In this document: piece after piece, positions 26,687-37,945 of the stretch
Numbering within the stretch: position 1 is the first letter of the stretch
Layout of the letters: the number at the start of each line of letters is the position of its first letter
Origin: Montifringilla adamsi
Lineage: Eukaryota > Chordata > Aves > Passeriformes > Passeridae
Length of the DNA stretch: 64,000 nucleotides
NCBI GenBank assembly: GCA_017590115.1
Contig: JAGGNK010006559.1
Location: 3,827,642-3,891,641 of the forward strand
Reading direction: 5' to 3'
The notes under the pieces: model-generated
Told to the model about the DNA's origin: nothing
Seen by the model: only the letters and a program-made list of their open reading frames with translations
The model's database searches: none
Made by a program: the position numbers and the translations under genes

Positions 26687-28384
26687 CCCCAATATATTCA
26701 CAATGATACAGTTTAAATTAATGTGATAGTGCACATCAAAGCATTAAGGGAACACCAATAAATAAAATGAAATATATTACAAATAAATTATTTCTATTTA
26801 CCTTTTCAAATATTAAAAATCTTTAATCCATTTCTTCATCTTTCTTTACAAAAAGATTATGAGACTTTTATGGAAACATCTGCAAAAAATATAATAAATA
26901 CCTCTTTTTTTTTTTTTTTAACTTTTGAAGCAGGAGACAAAACCAACCTTTTCTAAAATTTCCCTCAAGAAAAAAAAGCAATAGTTTAGTCCCAAAGTGA
27001 AACAGAATATAGGCATTTTTAAAATTCACTGGGCAGTTTAGACTAAAAACAAATAGTTACAAATTATTCTAAAACAGATGATGGAGCAAATATATAGCAT
27101 TAGTGTTTGTAAATGAGTCAAGTGGTTAACTAGTGGCATTCTATGGGCAGAATTATTTTATTTTGTATTTTCTGGCATTGGCTGTATTTTTAATATTTTG
27201 CTAAAAAAACTAGGCAAACATTATAATAACCTCTCCAGTGCCAAATGAACTAACAACCATTCAGCTAAGAATAAATTCATCTAAAATAGATACAAAAAAT
27301 ATTCTATGATATACAAATACAATAATTTGTAATGTACAAGACTAGATAGTCTTCACTTTTCTGCTTTTTTAGGGGAGAACTTGCTGGATATAAATTTCTG
27401 CAGCCACTTGTCAACCAAAGTCTTAACTCATCTTTCGTAAAACGTTCACAAAACTAAGTAAGTCTGCGACACAGTTGTGAATGTGGACTCTCACCTAGGT
27501 ACTGCTTTGAATACTTCAGTACAAATGAGTTCCAAATAATTAATACTTCCTATGACTATATATGCTCAAAAGTGGCAGTTGGCACTATTACATACTGCAA
27601 ACACGGTGATGTTTTGTTGCTGCTAAAAGTTAAACGCAGTGTTTCAAAACTAGCAAATACACTGGTATTCAAACGCTTAGAGGGTCAAACCTTTTGAAGC
27701 TCCTGTAACACCAAGCACTCTAGAGTTACACTGGATTTCTGATTACTCTAGTTAAAAGTCTTTTATATATTAAATTATTAGCCCTTATCTTGTAAACCAC
27801 AGCAGTAAATATTTGTGCCCTGTTTATAAAGACATAGCTCAGATATCGATGGCTTTGAGAGGTAGCAAATTCTCTAGTGGTTTTAGTATGCTCTCATGAA
27901 AATACTTGGTGCCAGAACCTATTACCTCTCCTATTTTCTCGAATAAAATTAAATTAGCACCTGGCTATGATGTCATAGGAAAAGAAGCTGTCTGGCATGG
28001 TCTCGATGAACACTTTTAGCAAGAGCTTAACTTTTCAATGATGATTTTCAATGCTTTTTAAGTGCAAGCTGCAGAATTACGCCACATGTGCAGTGGGGTT
28101 TTTCACTGGTTGGACTGTCCATACAGATTGAGCTGCCATGGGCACAGCCAGCCAGCACTGGTGTGCAGCAAGGGCTGCCACCTGTGCCCCTCCGCGGTGG
28201 GGCTGTCCCTGTCCCTGCGCCTGTGCCCACTGGGAGCAGAAAGCAGCCTGCCTTCCTCTCCCGTGTACCCCTGCCCTGGCAGACAGGGTGAAGAGCATGT
28301 AGGGAGCAGCAGAGGAGTCTGGAAAACATCGCTGCAGGACCGCACACATGCCGAGGGCTGCACAGCTCTCCTCTGCTCACACCA

Positions 28385-28435
28385 GTCACCCAAAGCAGTC
28401 CTGTCACCCAAAGCAGCCCTGTCACCCAAAGCAGC
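28385..28435. repeat. 18-bp tandem repeat, about 2.8 copies
   Basis: The unit GTCACCCAAAGCAGYCCT repeats head to tail at 28385, 28403 and 28421 (last copy partial) with one varying base. A multiple-of-three unit lets a + strand frame read SPKAxL repeats, but the frame is otherwise unremarkable and is not called as a gene. Confidence 0.9.
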
Positions 28436-29100
28436 TCACGCTAATTCTGCTGGCAGTAGCACATGCCAGTTAGGCACACGTGTGCGCACTCACACTCGCA
28501 CGCACGCACACAACTCGCTTTCAGCAACATGCCTGACATAGCTTTCCTAATGTTGGCACAAGAGATTCCAGTAGCAGCGTGGTCGGCATCATTCCTCATC
28601 AGAGGAGCTGGAAGGCAAGCCCCTGTCCCAGCCAGAGGTGGCTGGAAGGGACAGACACACAGGAGCTGACCTCTCAGGCTCCTCTCCAGTCCTATAATCT
28701 GCCATTTCCGCCCACTATTAATGAGCTACTTAGGATGCATATTTTTCGTGATTGCAAAACAATGGCAGAAGCCAGGGTAGGAAGGCTTGTCGTGAAAAAT
28801 ATTAAGTTCATATTGATTCCATAACTTGTGAAAAGTAGTCTATTGTTCTTGTTCAAGTGAGTACGTTATACTATTAAGAGGAGGCTGAATTAGAAATTTA
28901 CTCCTAAATATGGACGGTTTGGTGATAAGCAGTCTGAACTGTAGCATACAACCAGCTGTGGATAGAGCAAAGCAAGCCTGGCCTGGAAAAGCATCAGAGG
29001 CTCCATGTACAGTAATTCACTTACAGGTGTCCGTGTGTGGCTGCGTGGACGTATGAGAATTGGATGGTCCCACCGAGATTAAGACATCAACAAAACCAAG

Positions 29101-29126
29101 CTTTTTTTTCTTTTTTTTTTTTTTTT
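29101..29126. repeat. T-rich tract
   Basis: Two T runs split by a single C, inside the presumed DLGAP1 3' UTR; on the transcript strand this is poly-A and could serve as an internal priming site in cDNA libraries. Confidence 0.85.
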
Positions 29127-30048
29127 AACCAATATAATCCATACAATACAATACAAGAGGAATTGACAATACAGTACAATTTTAAAAATTCCTAATACTT
29201 GGACAAGAAAATCCTTCTTTTATATTATCTCTTCAACTGTCATTGCTTCTTATCTCCTTCCTTTTTACTCTTTTATTGCCTTTCAAAATAGATTATTTCC
29301 CTGGAAGATCGAATTTACAATCTTCTGCTGATTGAAATGTTTTAAGTAGTGATTGATGAAATAAAAATGAGGCAGTTTGTGTAGCTGTGAGTGTGCAGGT
29401 ATCTTTCCACAGGATCTTTTGTATCCCTCGCCATCTCACCTGCAGGATATATTTCCACCTTTTCACCTGCCAGAGCTGTGGGGTTTCTTTTTGTCCCCCC
29501 CTCCCTGCTCCCACTCCAGCTCCCTCCCCTTGTGTGACTTCTTAATTCAGGTGAAGATGTGATTTGGAGGTTTAGAATAAAGTGCGCCATCTGCTTTAAA
29601 AAAAAAAAAAACAACCAGTAATAAAAAGAAGGGAATCCGAGTCATAGCTCCTTTCATCTTTTGTGAGGAAGACGGCAGAGTCCGAAAGGATCACCCTGCA
29701 TGACTGAAAATACCAAAGTCCCCTACAGTTTGATATTGCTGTACACTGGGTAACAGACTAGCTTTAGATCAACTAAAGATCATGAGTAGGTTAAATGGAG
29801 CATCTACTGTACAGGTGCGCGGGTGTGTGGAAGTCTGAGTGCTGCGTTTATTGGTTCCAAACAGAAAAGAAAAAGGGATCGTGCTTGTTTCCATGAGGCA
29901 AAGTGGCAGCATCAGTACATGTGACAAAGCATCGTGATGACATGGGCGAACCTTCAGAAAGCAAGGGTGATTAAAGGACATCTCTCGGAGGACCGACAAC
30001 TACGCCACGGCAGTGGAGTTCACTGGGAGCATCGGGGCAGCTGCGTAC

Positions 30049-30102
30049 AGAGAGAGGGGAGGGGGAGAGTAGGGAGGGAGAGCGAGAGAGAGAGAGGAGG
30101 AG
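30049..30102. repeat. (GA)n-rich purine tract
   Basis: Imperfect GA repeat with G runs lying about 100-150 bases after the DLGAP1 stop codon, so the mRNA would carry a CU-rich tract suited to polypyrimidine-tract binding proteins. The binding idea is inference. Confidence 0.85.
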
Positions 30103-30199
30103 GTACAAATACTTTGTGGTGACCTTGAGAAGGAGCCTAGAGGGGCAGATTATACATGAGGCTTGTCTTGCCAGAGAGAGTCCTCCTGGTTGGATCCCT

Positions 30200-30409
30200 T
30201 CATAGCCTGGTCTGGGCTTCGGGGATGTATATCTCAATGCTTTCGGCGCTCTCGGTAGCTGAGTTCTGGCGAACCGACGCAGCGCGCTTGGCAGCCATCA
30301 GCCGTTTCCGGGCCTCCTGACGCTGCGAGCTTTCCAGAGAGCGTTCTCGTATGAGTGGCACCTGACCTTTCGATGGCTTCTTTGGCACTGGAGGAGGGAC
30401 CCTTCTCTC
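30200..30409 (-). CDS. DLGAP1: DLGAP1 terminal coding exon (C terminus with Shank PDZ ligand)
   Basis: The exon reads ERRVPPPVPKKPSKG, a proline-rich stretch, then RERSLESSQRQEARKRLMAA, and ends IEIYIPEAQTRL before TGA (30200-30202). QTRL is the class I PDZ ligand by which GKAP/SAPAP proteins bind Shank in the postsynaptic density. Identity to the mammalian DLGAP1 tail is very high, and the gene is the expected neighbour of TGIF1, which favours DLGAP1 over DLGAP2-4. On the minus strand the acceptor is TTGATCAG with its AG at 30411-30410. The exon is in phase 0, directly continuing ...DPHDKK from the previous exon. It encodes 69 residues. Confidence 0.96.
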   Translation of the reverse strand, partial: ERRVPPPVPKKPSKGQVPLIRERSLESSQRQEARKRLMAAKRAASVRQNSATESAESIEIYIPEAQTRL

Positions 30410-33269
30410 CTGATCAAAGCAGAAGGTTAATGGCATTATACAGCTTCTCAGGGAAAGGCGGGAAAAACTAGGATATATCAGTAGTTAGAACACACATTTT
30501 ACCTAAGGTTTGTTAGCTCTTATCTGCCTTTCTGTCTTCAGTCAACTGGCTTTTGTGCACAAGGGTTCACAAACATGGGGCAAGGGCAAAGGGGAGGGGA
30601 GGGCCGGCCGCCGTGCTACTTCTCCTCGGGGACGGTGCTGCCGGGGCCGGGGCCCCCACCGCTACCTGCTTAGTGCCAGGGACCAGGAAAGAGACCGACC
30701 TCCCGCCACCGGTGCAGCCAGGAGGGAACGCTGCTCTCAGCAGAGGAACTCTGGAGAGCCCCAGCTCCCGGGCCACCCTCTTTTATCCATGCATAGTGCT
30801 AGATGCTCCTGCAACATGGAGGTGTCATGGCTTTGGCGTTCCCAAATGTAGATGGGAGCTAGCTGTCTGCAGCTGGTGCATCAGAATAAGTAGTTTAAAA
30901 AAAAAAAAACCCACCACATATTTATGTATCTATTTCGTAGCAATTTAGTGACTGCTCAAAAATCCCATGCTCTAGGTCTTGATGTGCAAGTTCATAAATT
31001 CGGGCCTTGTGCTAAATAGGCATGAAGCTACATTCAGCTAGAAATAGAAAGTCTGGTAGGAAAAACTTAAAACCGTTAAGAGAACATGCATTAATCATCA
31101 TGGTGGCAGCTAGCTCCAGATATGTGACCAACAAGGAGGGCTTTTATGTATATCCTGGTGCTTGTATACACACATACACATCAAAAACCAAGAAAATAAA
31201 AAACAACCAAAAAAACCCAACCAAAAAAAACCCTCAGAGAAGGATCTCTCCCATAAAAGAAAAGTGTATTCAGAACTGAATTTCAGGCATCCACAAAGAC
31301 TTTGTCAAGTTAATTAGATTGTCTTTTAAGTTACATCCCCTTCCAACTGTGAACATGGTCTCTGAGCGAAGGGATTTTATCACACTACAAAGGTCCCATT
31401 CTGCCCTTTCGTTTTCTCTCATGCTGCTCACAACAGCTTCCATGGCTCAAAATATAAAGGTGCTTAGTTACACTTATTCATACTTTGCTTTTCTCTCCAT
31501 CCAAGGATTAATCTATGCTGCTTAAAAATGGCCCAGTGGCAAAGGCCAAAGGCAAATATCAATTCCACAGAAAGTTTTTTCTTCCTTTTTTTTTAATCCT
31601 TTTTAAGAAAGGAGATGATCTGTTTCATCTAACATCACAGAAAAATACTGTTGAAACAGGAACACAGTGTAATGCTTTAAAATCTTTACCTTCCTACTGT
31701 AGGTCCCTTTCTTCAGCACTACTTAACTTCCTTTAAACTGTTATAGTCTTCTTTTTTGTTGGAAGCTCTTTGAAATGTTTTTCAGAAGCAAAGAAAAGGC
31801 ACATTTTTTTTCGAGGAAAGCTCTCATTTCTTACTGCTGCAATTGCAAACACTCAGCCTACCCACTTTACTCTAAAAGCTAATGAAAGACCATATACCAG
31901 CATTTCTGTGCATGCATGTTTGGCAGTTTTAACTTCCTTTTCTGATAGATACTGGGAAAAAAAAAAAAAGAAGATAAGAAAATGACTTGCCTTCAGTACC
32001 TTGGGCTAGGAAAACACATTCCCATTCATTCCCCTACAAAACACACTAGGTATGCACAAATGGTGTGAACATGGCACTCCTAAGTCAGGAATGAATATTT
32101 AGTCTTGATTGGAGGAGGAGGAGGAATAGTGCTACCAGCACTGCCTGTACAAGCTTCCTGCTGCAAGATTAATGGGGTTTGATATTATTATGGTTATTTG
32201 TCCAAAATAAAACACCACTTTGGTCATTGGCAGCCAGCTGACCATAAGTTGAGGTAGCCAGGACTCCTGTCTGAGCCACGGTACCTGTAAATTGTGCTCC
32301 CCCTCCTTCTGGTCACCCTACCTGTTGGCTGTTTTCATTGCTATCAGACCAGTCACAGTGGAAATTCAGCCACCAAATTACATACCTACAGGAGCGCGAC
32401 ATTAGACTGTTGGTTCCTCTAGGAATGGGTCTGTGCTCTAAGGATTTTCTGAAACATTTGTGTATTTTGGCTCACCCAAGTGCTGTTTGTCTTGAGGTGG
32501 ATAGTGAGGAGAAAAAAAAAAAGGCGATGGTGCCAAATGAGAATGTAACGTGAAACGTGACTTACATTTGGATGTGGTAGTTTTTCGTGGTGACAGAAGA
32601 AGACTACATTTACAAAAAAGAAAAAAAAAAAAAAAAAGGAAAAAATCCCCACCAAAGCTCCAGATGATTTTTATGCTACCTCAGGTAAACAACAATACCA
32701 GGAAAGTGAAAGTGAATGTGTTTGTGAAATCACCCACTTTAAAAAAAGCCCAAAATAAATAAAAAACAAACAAATGGACAAAAAATAGTAATTTTTTCAT
32801 GTAACATTTTGGAAGGCATATTTTTGATATTGCTGTTTGTAACCTGGCTACCAAAGTCAGCGATGGTTACAGTGCTTCCCTGGTTTTTTCAGTAACACAA
32901 CCTAGAACTCTTGCTGTATGCAATAATATGAACCGTAAATGTGATTTATTTAATTTTAAGAATCAATATATAAGGCAGTTCCTTCCAACGATTGATCATC
33001 TAATATGATTAAATGTAAAGCTTAACAAAGTACCACATTCCCATCATCCGATTCACAAAGACAGATTTGGTTTAAAAATATGCCTGAAACATATTACAGA
33101 TAATATCCCAGATGATTATTATGTAAACATTGTTAATACAATGAAATTAATTTGATATGAGCTTCATTTCACATTTTTAACGTCAACGCTGTAACACAGA
33201 GGCCTACTTAATCTGTCCAGTATTTGTGCAGGGTTTTAAATGAAGCATACAAAATCTACAGTGTTCTAC
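30410..33269 (-). other. DLGAP1: DLGAP1 intron before the terminal exon
   Basis: A 2.9-kb intron. A GC-rich patch at 30.59-30.77 kb, with an FseI-type GGCCGGCC, stands out in AT-rich surroundings and could be a regulatory or alternative exon segment. The rest is AT-rich with A runs (30897-30909, 31960-31973, 32618-32638). No transposon or RNA gene was recognised. Confidence 0.8.
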
Positions 33270-33422
33270 CTTCTTGTCATGAGGATCCATCTGTTTCCAA
33301 TTATTGGCCTTTAACTGATGAAGTTCATCAAATTTCATACTAATATTTTCTATGGACAACTGCAGCATATCCCAAAACCCTGCTAAATCCTGGGAGGTCG
33401 GCCGTGGATGTGCATTAGGATT
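33270..33422 (-). CDS. DLGAP1: DLGAP1 coding exon within the conserved C-terminal GKAP domain
   Basis: The exon encodes 51 residues, from NPNAHPRPTSQDLAGFWDML to KQMDPHDKK, in phase 0 at both ends. The acceptor on the minus strand is TTCTTCTGTTACACAG and the donor is AAG/GTAGAA. The helical segment DLAGFWDMLQLSIENIS is the hallmark of the C-terminal GKAP homology domain shared by DLGAP1-4. ENISMKFDELHQLKANNWKQ matches the DLGAP1 paralogue as I recall it. A single visible difference from mammals is His for Leu in MDPHDKK. Confidence 0.96.
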
Positions 33423-35265
33423 CTGTGTAACAGAAGAAAAAAACATGTTGGCTTTAGTACTTCTTAATGTAAAGAATTCATGCAAATGGTTACAAATCTG
33501 GCTAGCCAAGCAGTTTGAGCAGATCCAAGTGATGGGTGAGACCCAGAGAGAGGAGCAAAGCAAAGCATTACTTACTGGCGGGTTTTACTTCGAGGAATCT
33601 GGCTTGGCTTTGACCTGCTGTGCTCTGCAAGCACCCACTCACCAAAGGCAGTGGGTACCCCCCACAGACTAAGGGTAAAGGGCCCCTGTGGCAGGATCTG
33701 CCTAGGGACGTTCCTGGGCACAACTGGTGGCAATCTTATCTGCACTGAAATGAATTGCCAGCCTCCACTTCCATGAGGAAGGATTCCCTACCATGCTCAC
33801 ACTTGTAAAACAGAGAGAAACCTGTGCAAATGTACATTTCCTGCATGTGCAAATAGTGATATACCAATACTTGAACACTTTTTCTGCACTCTGAGAATGT
33901 AAGGTTTACAAAAATACACTAAGTAAAATTTTCTTTTATAGATCTCAGGCCAATTAATTTTTTTTTTTTTTTTTTGGTGTCAAGAATGACTTGTGCTGGG
34001 TGAAAACCTCAGAAGACTACATGCAGAAGCCCTGTAAACCCATTTTTACAGGCAGATTTTTGGGAAGAACAAAACAGGGACACAGGTGGGGAGCATTGCT
34101 TTGTGTGTGCAAACTCATCAGCCCAACAGCATTGCTCAGAAGAGCGTATCTGGACAGTCAGCATCTTCAGCACAGCTTGGGCCAGACCCAATGAATCTTG
34201 TCCCTTCAGTGGACCCCAGCTCTGAACACTTTTTGCATGCAGTGGGCGTACCCAAAACCTAATCCCTCCTCCACTGGCAAGGGTTGTATGAGGGAAGGCT
34301 TTCTCCAGGATGTGTCCCCATAAGCTGGTTCCCAGCTGAAACTGTTTAATTAAAATGAGATGTTGCATACACTTACTTCAAGCATGTTTTTTCATAAATG
34401 CTGAGGAGTTCCTAAACCAGTCAGCTGTGGCCTTGTCAGACTACACTGATATATTGTTATTAATTTTGTTGTTAATAAATAAATTACTAGTAGTGCCTTG
34501 CATCCTGTTTTACATGGCTCAAGTTTTACTCTGCCTTTAGTTTTCTTCCTCTTCGGAAGCAATAAACCCAAAAGAGTCAGTTGATTGCCTTATAAAATTT
34601 CTATTTGTGCTTTCCACAGTCACGCTAACAAATTATTTTGGTAGGATGATTATACCATGTAAGGTGCAATTATTGAAAACAATAAAGTATATATTTTTAG
34701 AGCCATAAGGAGACCAGAGATTACACTTTGAGTCCTAGTTTTTCAGTGCTTGACAGATTGCCCAGTTGTAGGCTGTTCTTTGCAGAGACGTGCAATCAGA
34801 AGGCTTTTTCAGTTTTAATATTAAGAACTGGAAGACTTATTAAGACAGAGTCAATTTCTGTTGCATTTTTTAACCAAGGCGGATTTTAGTCTGGAGCTTG
34901 TTTCCCAGGAGCACCTGGGAAAGCCCAGCTTGGCAGATTTCTGATCCACCCTCAAAGACCTTAAGGTGTCTTACCCACCTGTGTGCCCATGAACTCAATG
35001 GTGAAGGGACAGATCCTCGCTCCTCTAAAGTCAGTAGCAGAGCCTCAGTGATTGCTCACCCAAAGCTTTTTGCCTTTATTTTAAGGGTCTCAAGCTATTG
35101 TGAAACTCATGCTGACTCTGACAAGTTTGAGTTACTCCCAAATTCATATCAGGGCCTTTACTGGAAAAACTGCCACCTTAGTCAGAAAATCAGTTTAGCT
35201 TATGTAGGATTATTCACAGTGTTAGTAAAAGGTACACACCAGTATCTAGCAGAAAAATTACATAC
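33423..35265 (-). other. DLGAP1: DLGAP1 intron
   Basis: A 1.8-kb intron with a T run at about 33959-33976. No transposon, exon or RNA gene was recognised. Confidence 0.85.
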
Positions 35266-35357
35266 CAGGTTTTCTTCACAAAGTTCTCTGAACTGGTAAA
35301 ATTTCTGAGCCATGAGAAGCTGGGCACTGCCCACTGCAGTTCGAATTTTCCCTAGAA
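35266..35357 (-). CDS. DLGAP1: DLGAP1 coding exon, start of the helical GKAP domain
   Basis: This 92-base exon completes an Ile codon and then encodes LGKIRTAVGSAQLLMAQKF and YQFRELCEENL. It matches mammalian ...PEDILGKIRTAVG... exactly at the junction when the AG at 35359-35358 is used, after a strong pyrimidine tract. A second AG six bases further on (35353-35352) would keep the frame but replace Ile-Leu-Gly with Arg. The donor is CTG/GTATGT and the outgoing phase is 0. This stretch is part of the C-terminal alpha-helical bundle of the DLGAP family. Confidence 0.95.
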
Positions 35358-35705
35358 CTGAGAGAAAAAGAAGAGTAAGTCACAATGTTTTCTTTGCTGC
35401 AGGCAACTAAAAGCCTATAAAAAGAGAGGAGAAAGCTGTGCAGCAGTCAGCTCTGGCTTTCAAAAGGTATGTTATCTTTCAGTCACAAAAAGAGAAAAGT
35501 TGATAAGTCTAAGGTCAGATCTCCACGAGGCAAAAAATATGCAAAAGGTTGTTGCATCTTACTCTTATTCCTCCAGTGAGACCAGTTGTAACCAGTTGAA
35601 ATGACAGTGTAAACGTGACTAATCAAAAGCTTCTGCAGGCTGTATAGAAAGCTCACCAGAAATGTCACCACTCGTATCACTGACCCAGGCTCAGGCTTTG
35701 AATAG

Positions 35706-35752
35706 AAACCCAGCTCCCTGCACGAAATGAATACAAACCCAGCTCCCTGCAC
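35706..35752. repeat. Direct repeat of an 18-mer, 29-bp period
   Basis: AAACCCAGCTCCCTGCAC occurs exactly at 35706-35723 and again at 35735-35752, separated by an unrelated 11-base spacer. This looks like a recent small tandem duplication. Confidence 0.9.
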
Positions 35753-36297
35753 AAGGACATGCGGCTCTCAAACTCTGTTTGCTTCTCCACCTCACTTAGC
35801 AACTCAGGCTTTATTGTCAGGTGTAGCTGAGTGTTGCTCGACCGGAGCCCCAGAAAGGGGATGATTGTTTTAGTGCATGCCAGTGAAGCTCATCTGGACC
35901 TTCTGAGTACTTTCCACGAGCACAACCCAAGGCTGCTTCTGCCTTTCAATTCAAATGCCCAGGAGTACTTCAGGGAGCAATGGCACCCTGGCCTCTCCTC
36001 CTTGCTGCTGATTTGGAGGGAGGTGTCAAGGAGCTCTAGCACAGCTGGCTGAGGACTCCTTTGTACAGACAGCTGGCTACTTATTGCCCCTTTGGGCTGA
36101 CCGAGTGCTGTGAAGGGCTGCAGTGAACCAGAAGACAGCCCATAGTAAATGCCTCTGAATAAAGCAGGAGCTCACACTGTTTTGGTTGCATTCAGACACT
36201 GGGATTTTACAGGGGTAGTTGGGAATGCACTGCCCAAAATCGAGCCATAGACTGGTGCATTCAGAGGCTCCCTGGGGAGTTCTGGTCTGGGGGAGAC

Positions 36298-36350
36298 TGT
36301 GTGTGTGTGTGTACCTGTACATGTGTGTGAACACGTGTATGCATGTACCT
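36298..36350. repeat. (TG)n microsatellite
   Basis: A pure (TG) stretch at 36298-36312, followed by degenerate alternating purine-pyrimidine sequence. Capable of length polymorphism. Confidence 0.9.
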
Positions 36351-37903
36351 TTGTGTGTCTGAAAAAAGAAGCAAGAATGCAGAAACACAGCAAAAAGGCA
36401 GACATGGCCTCAGCTGGCAGTAAGACAGTGAATCCAGAGAACAGAGTGAGAATTTAGGGATTGCTGAGTGAAAGAATTGATGCTGTGAGGAAGAAAGCAG
36501 CTACTGATTTGTTTGAGATTTCCAATGCTCAGAAAAAACCCCAAATATGTCTTTAAAAAAAAACAGGTTAGCATCACAGATTTGTCTGACTCCTTAATTA
36601 ATTTTATCTCTCAGCTGAAACAACTTATTATGCCCAATTCTCTGGTTAACGAGTGATTAAACAACTAATTTAAATTAATTTTTTAAATATTACCACTTCT
36701 TTAATGAAAAACATGAATGGCAGCCACTGTGTCACAGTTCTCGCTATCATTTCTACTCAGAGATATTCGTATTGTCCAGCTCTCAAATAGACACAGCAAC
36801 TTTTCTGTGACAAATTTACAGCCTGGATAGACGAGACAGGTGAAGGAGGAACAGGAAAACCAAACAGATGAAGTGGCCAGATCAAGGTGAGGGAATTGCT
36901 GGTAGTGCCTAGAAAAGATACTAGTCCTATGTGCTGTCTTCTGCACCATCCCCTGGGGACAGTCACTTTTTGCATAAAAGTTAAGACAGCATTAACAGAG
37001 CTCCCTTGGGAAAATACTTCTAAGTATTTTGATTTACCACAATGAAAAATAAATAAGTAAACACATACATACATAAATACATGCAACTTTGCTGGATTTA
37101 TGTTGCAACCCCTTCTAACAAGATTTTTAGCATTTCATTGGTCCTGTGACTGGCTGCAGTGCTGGCTACCAGAATGCCACCACGCAGTGCTTGGTAAGAG
37201 AAAGGCCTCTCCAAGGGTTTGAGTAGCCACATGCTTAAGCAGACTGGCACAAATACTCGTGATAAACTGAAACTAGATACACACTTATATGAAATCTGTG
37301 TTCTCTTCCTTCAAGGCAAATGGATTTTCCTTCACCAGCCTCAAAGCTCACTTCTCAGGGCTGTTGAAGGAAAAGTGGTATGTGGAGTTCATTTATACTT
37401 CAGACATACAAAGCGGGAGAAAAAAGGGGGAGGGAAGAGAGTCTTTTCACATTTTTTTCCGAACCTATAGGAGAGAGCTCTGTGAACACACACAGAGCCC
37501 AGACTTTCATTTTGTTCCCAGAACTCAGCTCAGCACTGCCAGGAAATAGCCGTGAGCTGGAAGATTCACTAAGCAGAATATTTTCAGCATATTGCGCAGG
37601 GAGTTTTGCACACAACTCTAATTATTGTTAGCAAGGCTTGCGTGTCTAATTCTATGCGCACAGTGCTGAAAATGGACCCCTTGGTGTGTCTAGTCATTTA
37701 TGCAACCCAATATGCAAACCACTCAACTGAAAGGACTTTTCAATAGTAGGAGGAGCTACTCCAAGAGCTTTCATGTGGTTCCCATTGTTATGAAAACTCT
37801 TCCCACTGAGTATATTTGGGAACAGCTGCCTCATCTGGAGTTCGGCCACTCTGATGCTTCCCAAGACTTGAGACTGGGGAAAAAAGTCTCTCAACTTCTT
37901 AGG

Positions 37904-37906
<3 letters not shown>

Positions 37907-37943
<37 letters not shown>
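37907..37943. repeat. poly-A run followed by a G run
   Basis: 29 A, then 8 G, then T. The A29-G8 junction is unusual for a retroposon tail, and its exact length may be a sequencing artefact. Confidence 0.9.

Positions 37944-37945
<2 letters not shown>

Larger units (their letters stand above)
26350..30199 (-). other. DLGAP1: Probable DLGAP1 3' untranslated region
   Basis: DNA after the DLGAP1 stop codon (30200-30202) in the minus direction. The part from 27.99 down to 26.35 kb is very AT-rich, lacks obvious transposons and looks like a long vertebrate neuronal 3' UTR. The part at 28.05-28.70 kb is GC-richer, with a short tandem repeat. Candidate polyadenylation hexamers (TTTATT on +) are at 29847-29852, 29272-29277 and 26370-26375. 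Using the last gives a 3.8-kb UTR, plausible for this family. The far end is inferred, not seen. Confidence 0.5.

Noticed and set aside
28062..28541. 159-codon + strand frame with SPKAxL repeats
   Set aside because: It is produced by an 18-bp tandem repeat in GC-rich 3' UTR-like DNA; overlapping minus-strand frames are equally open and no family is recognised.
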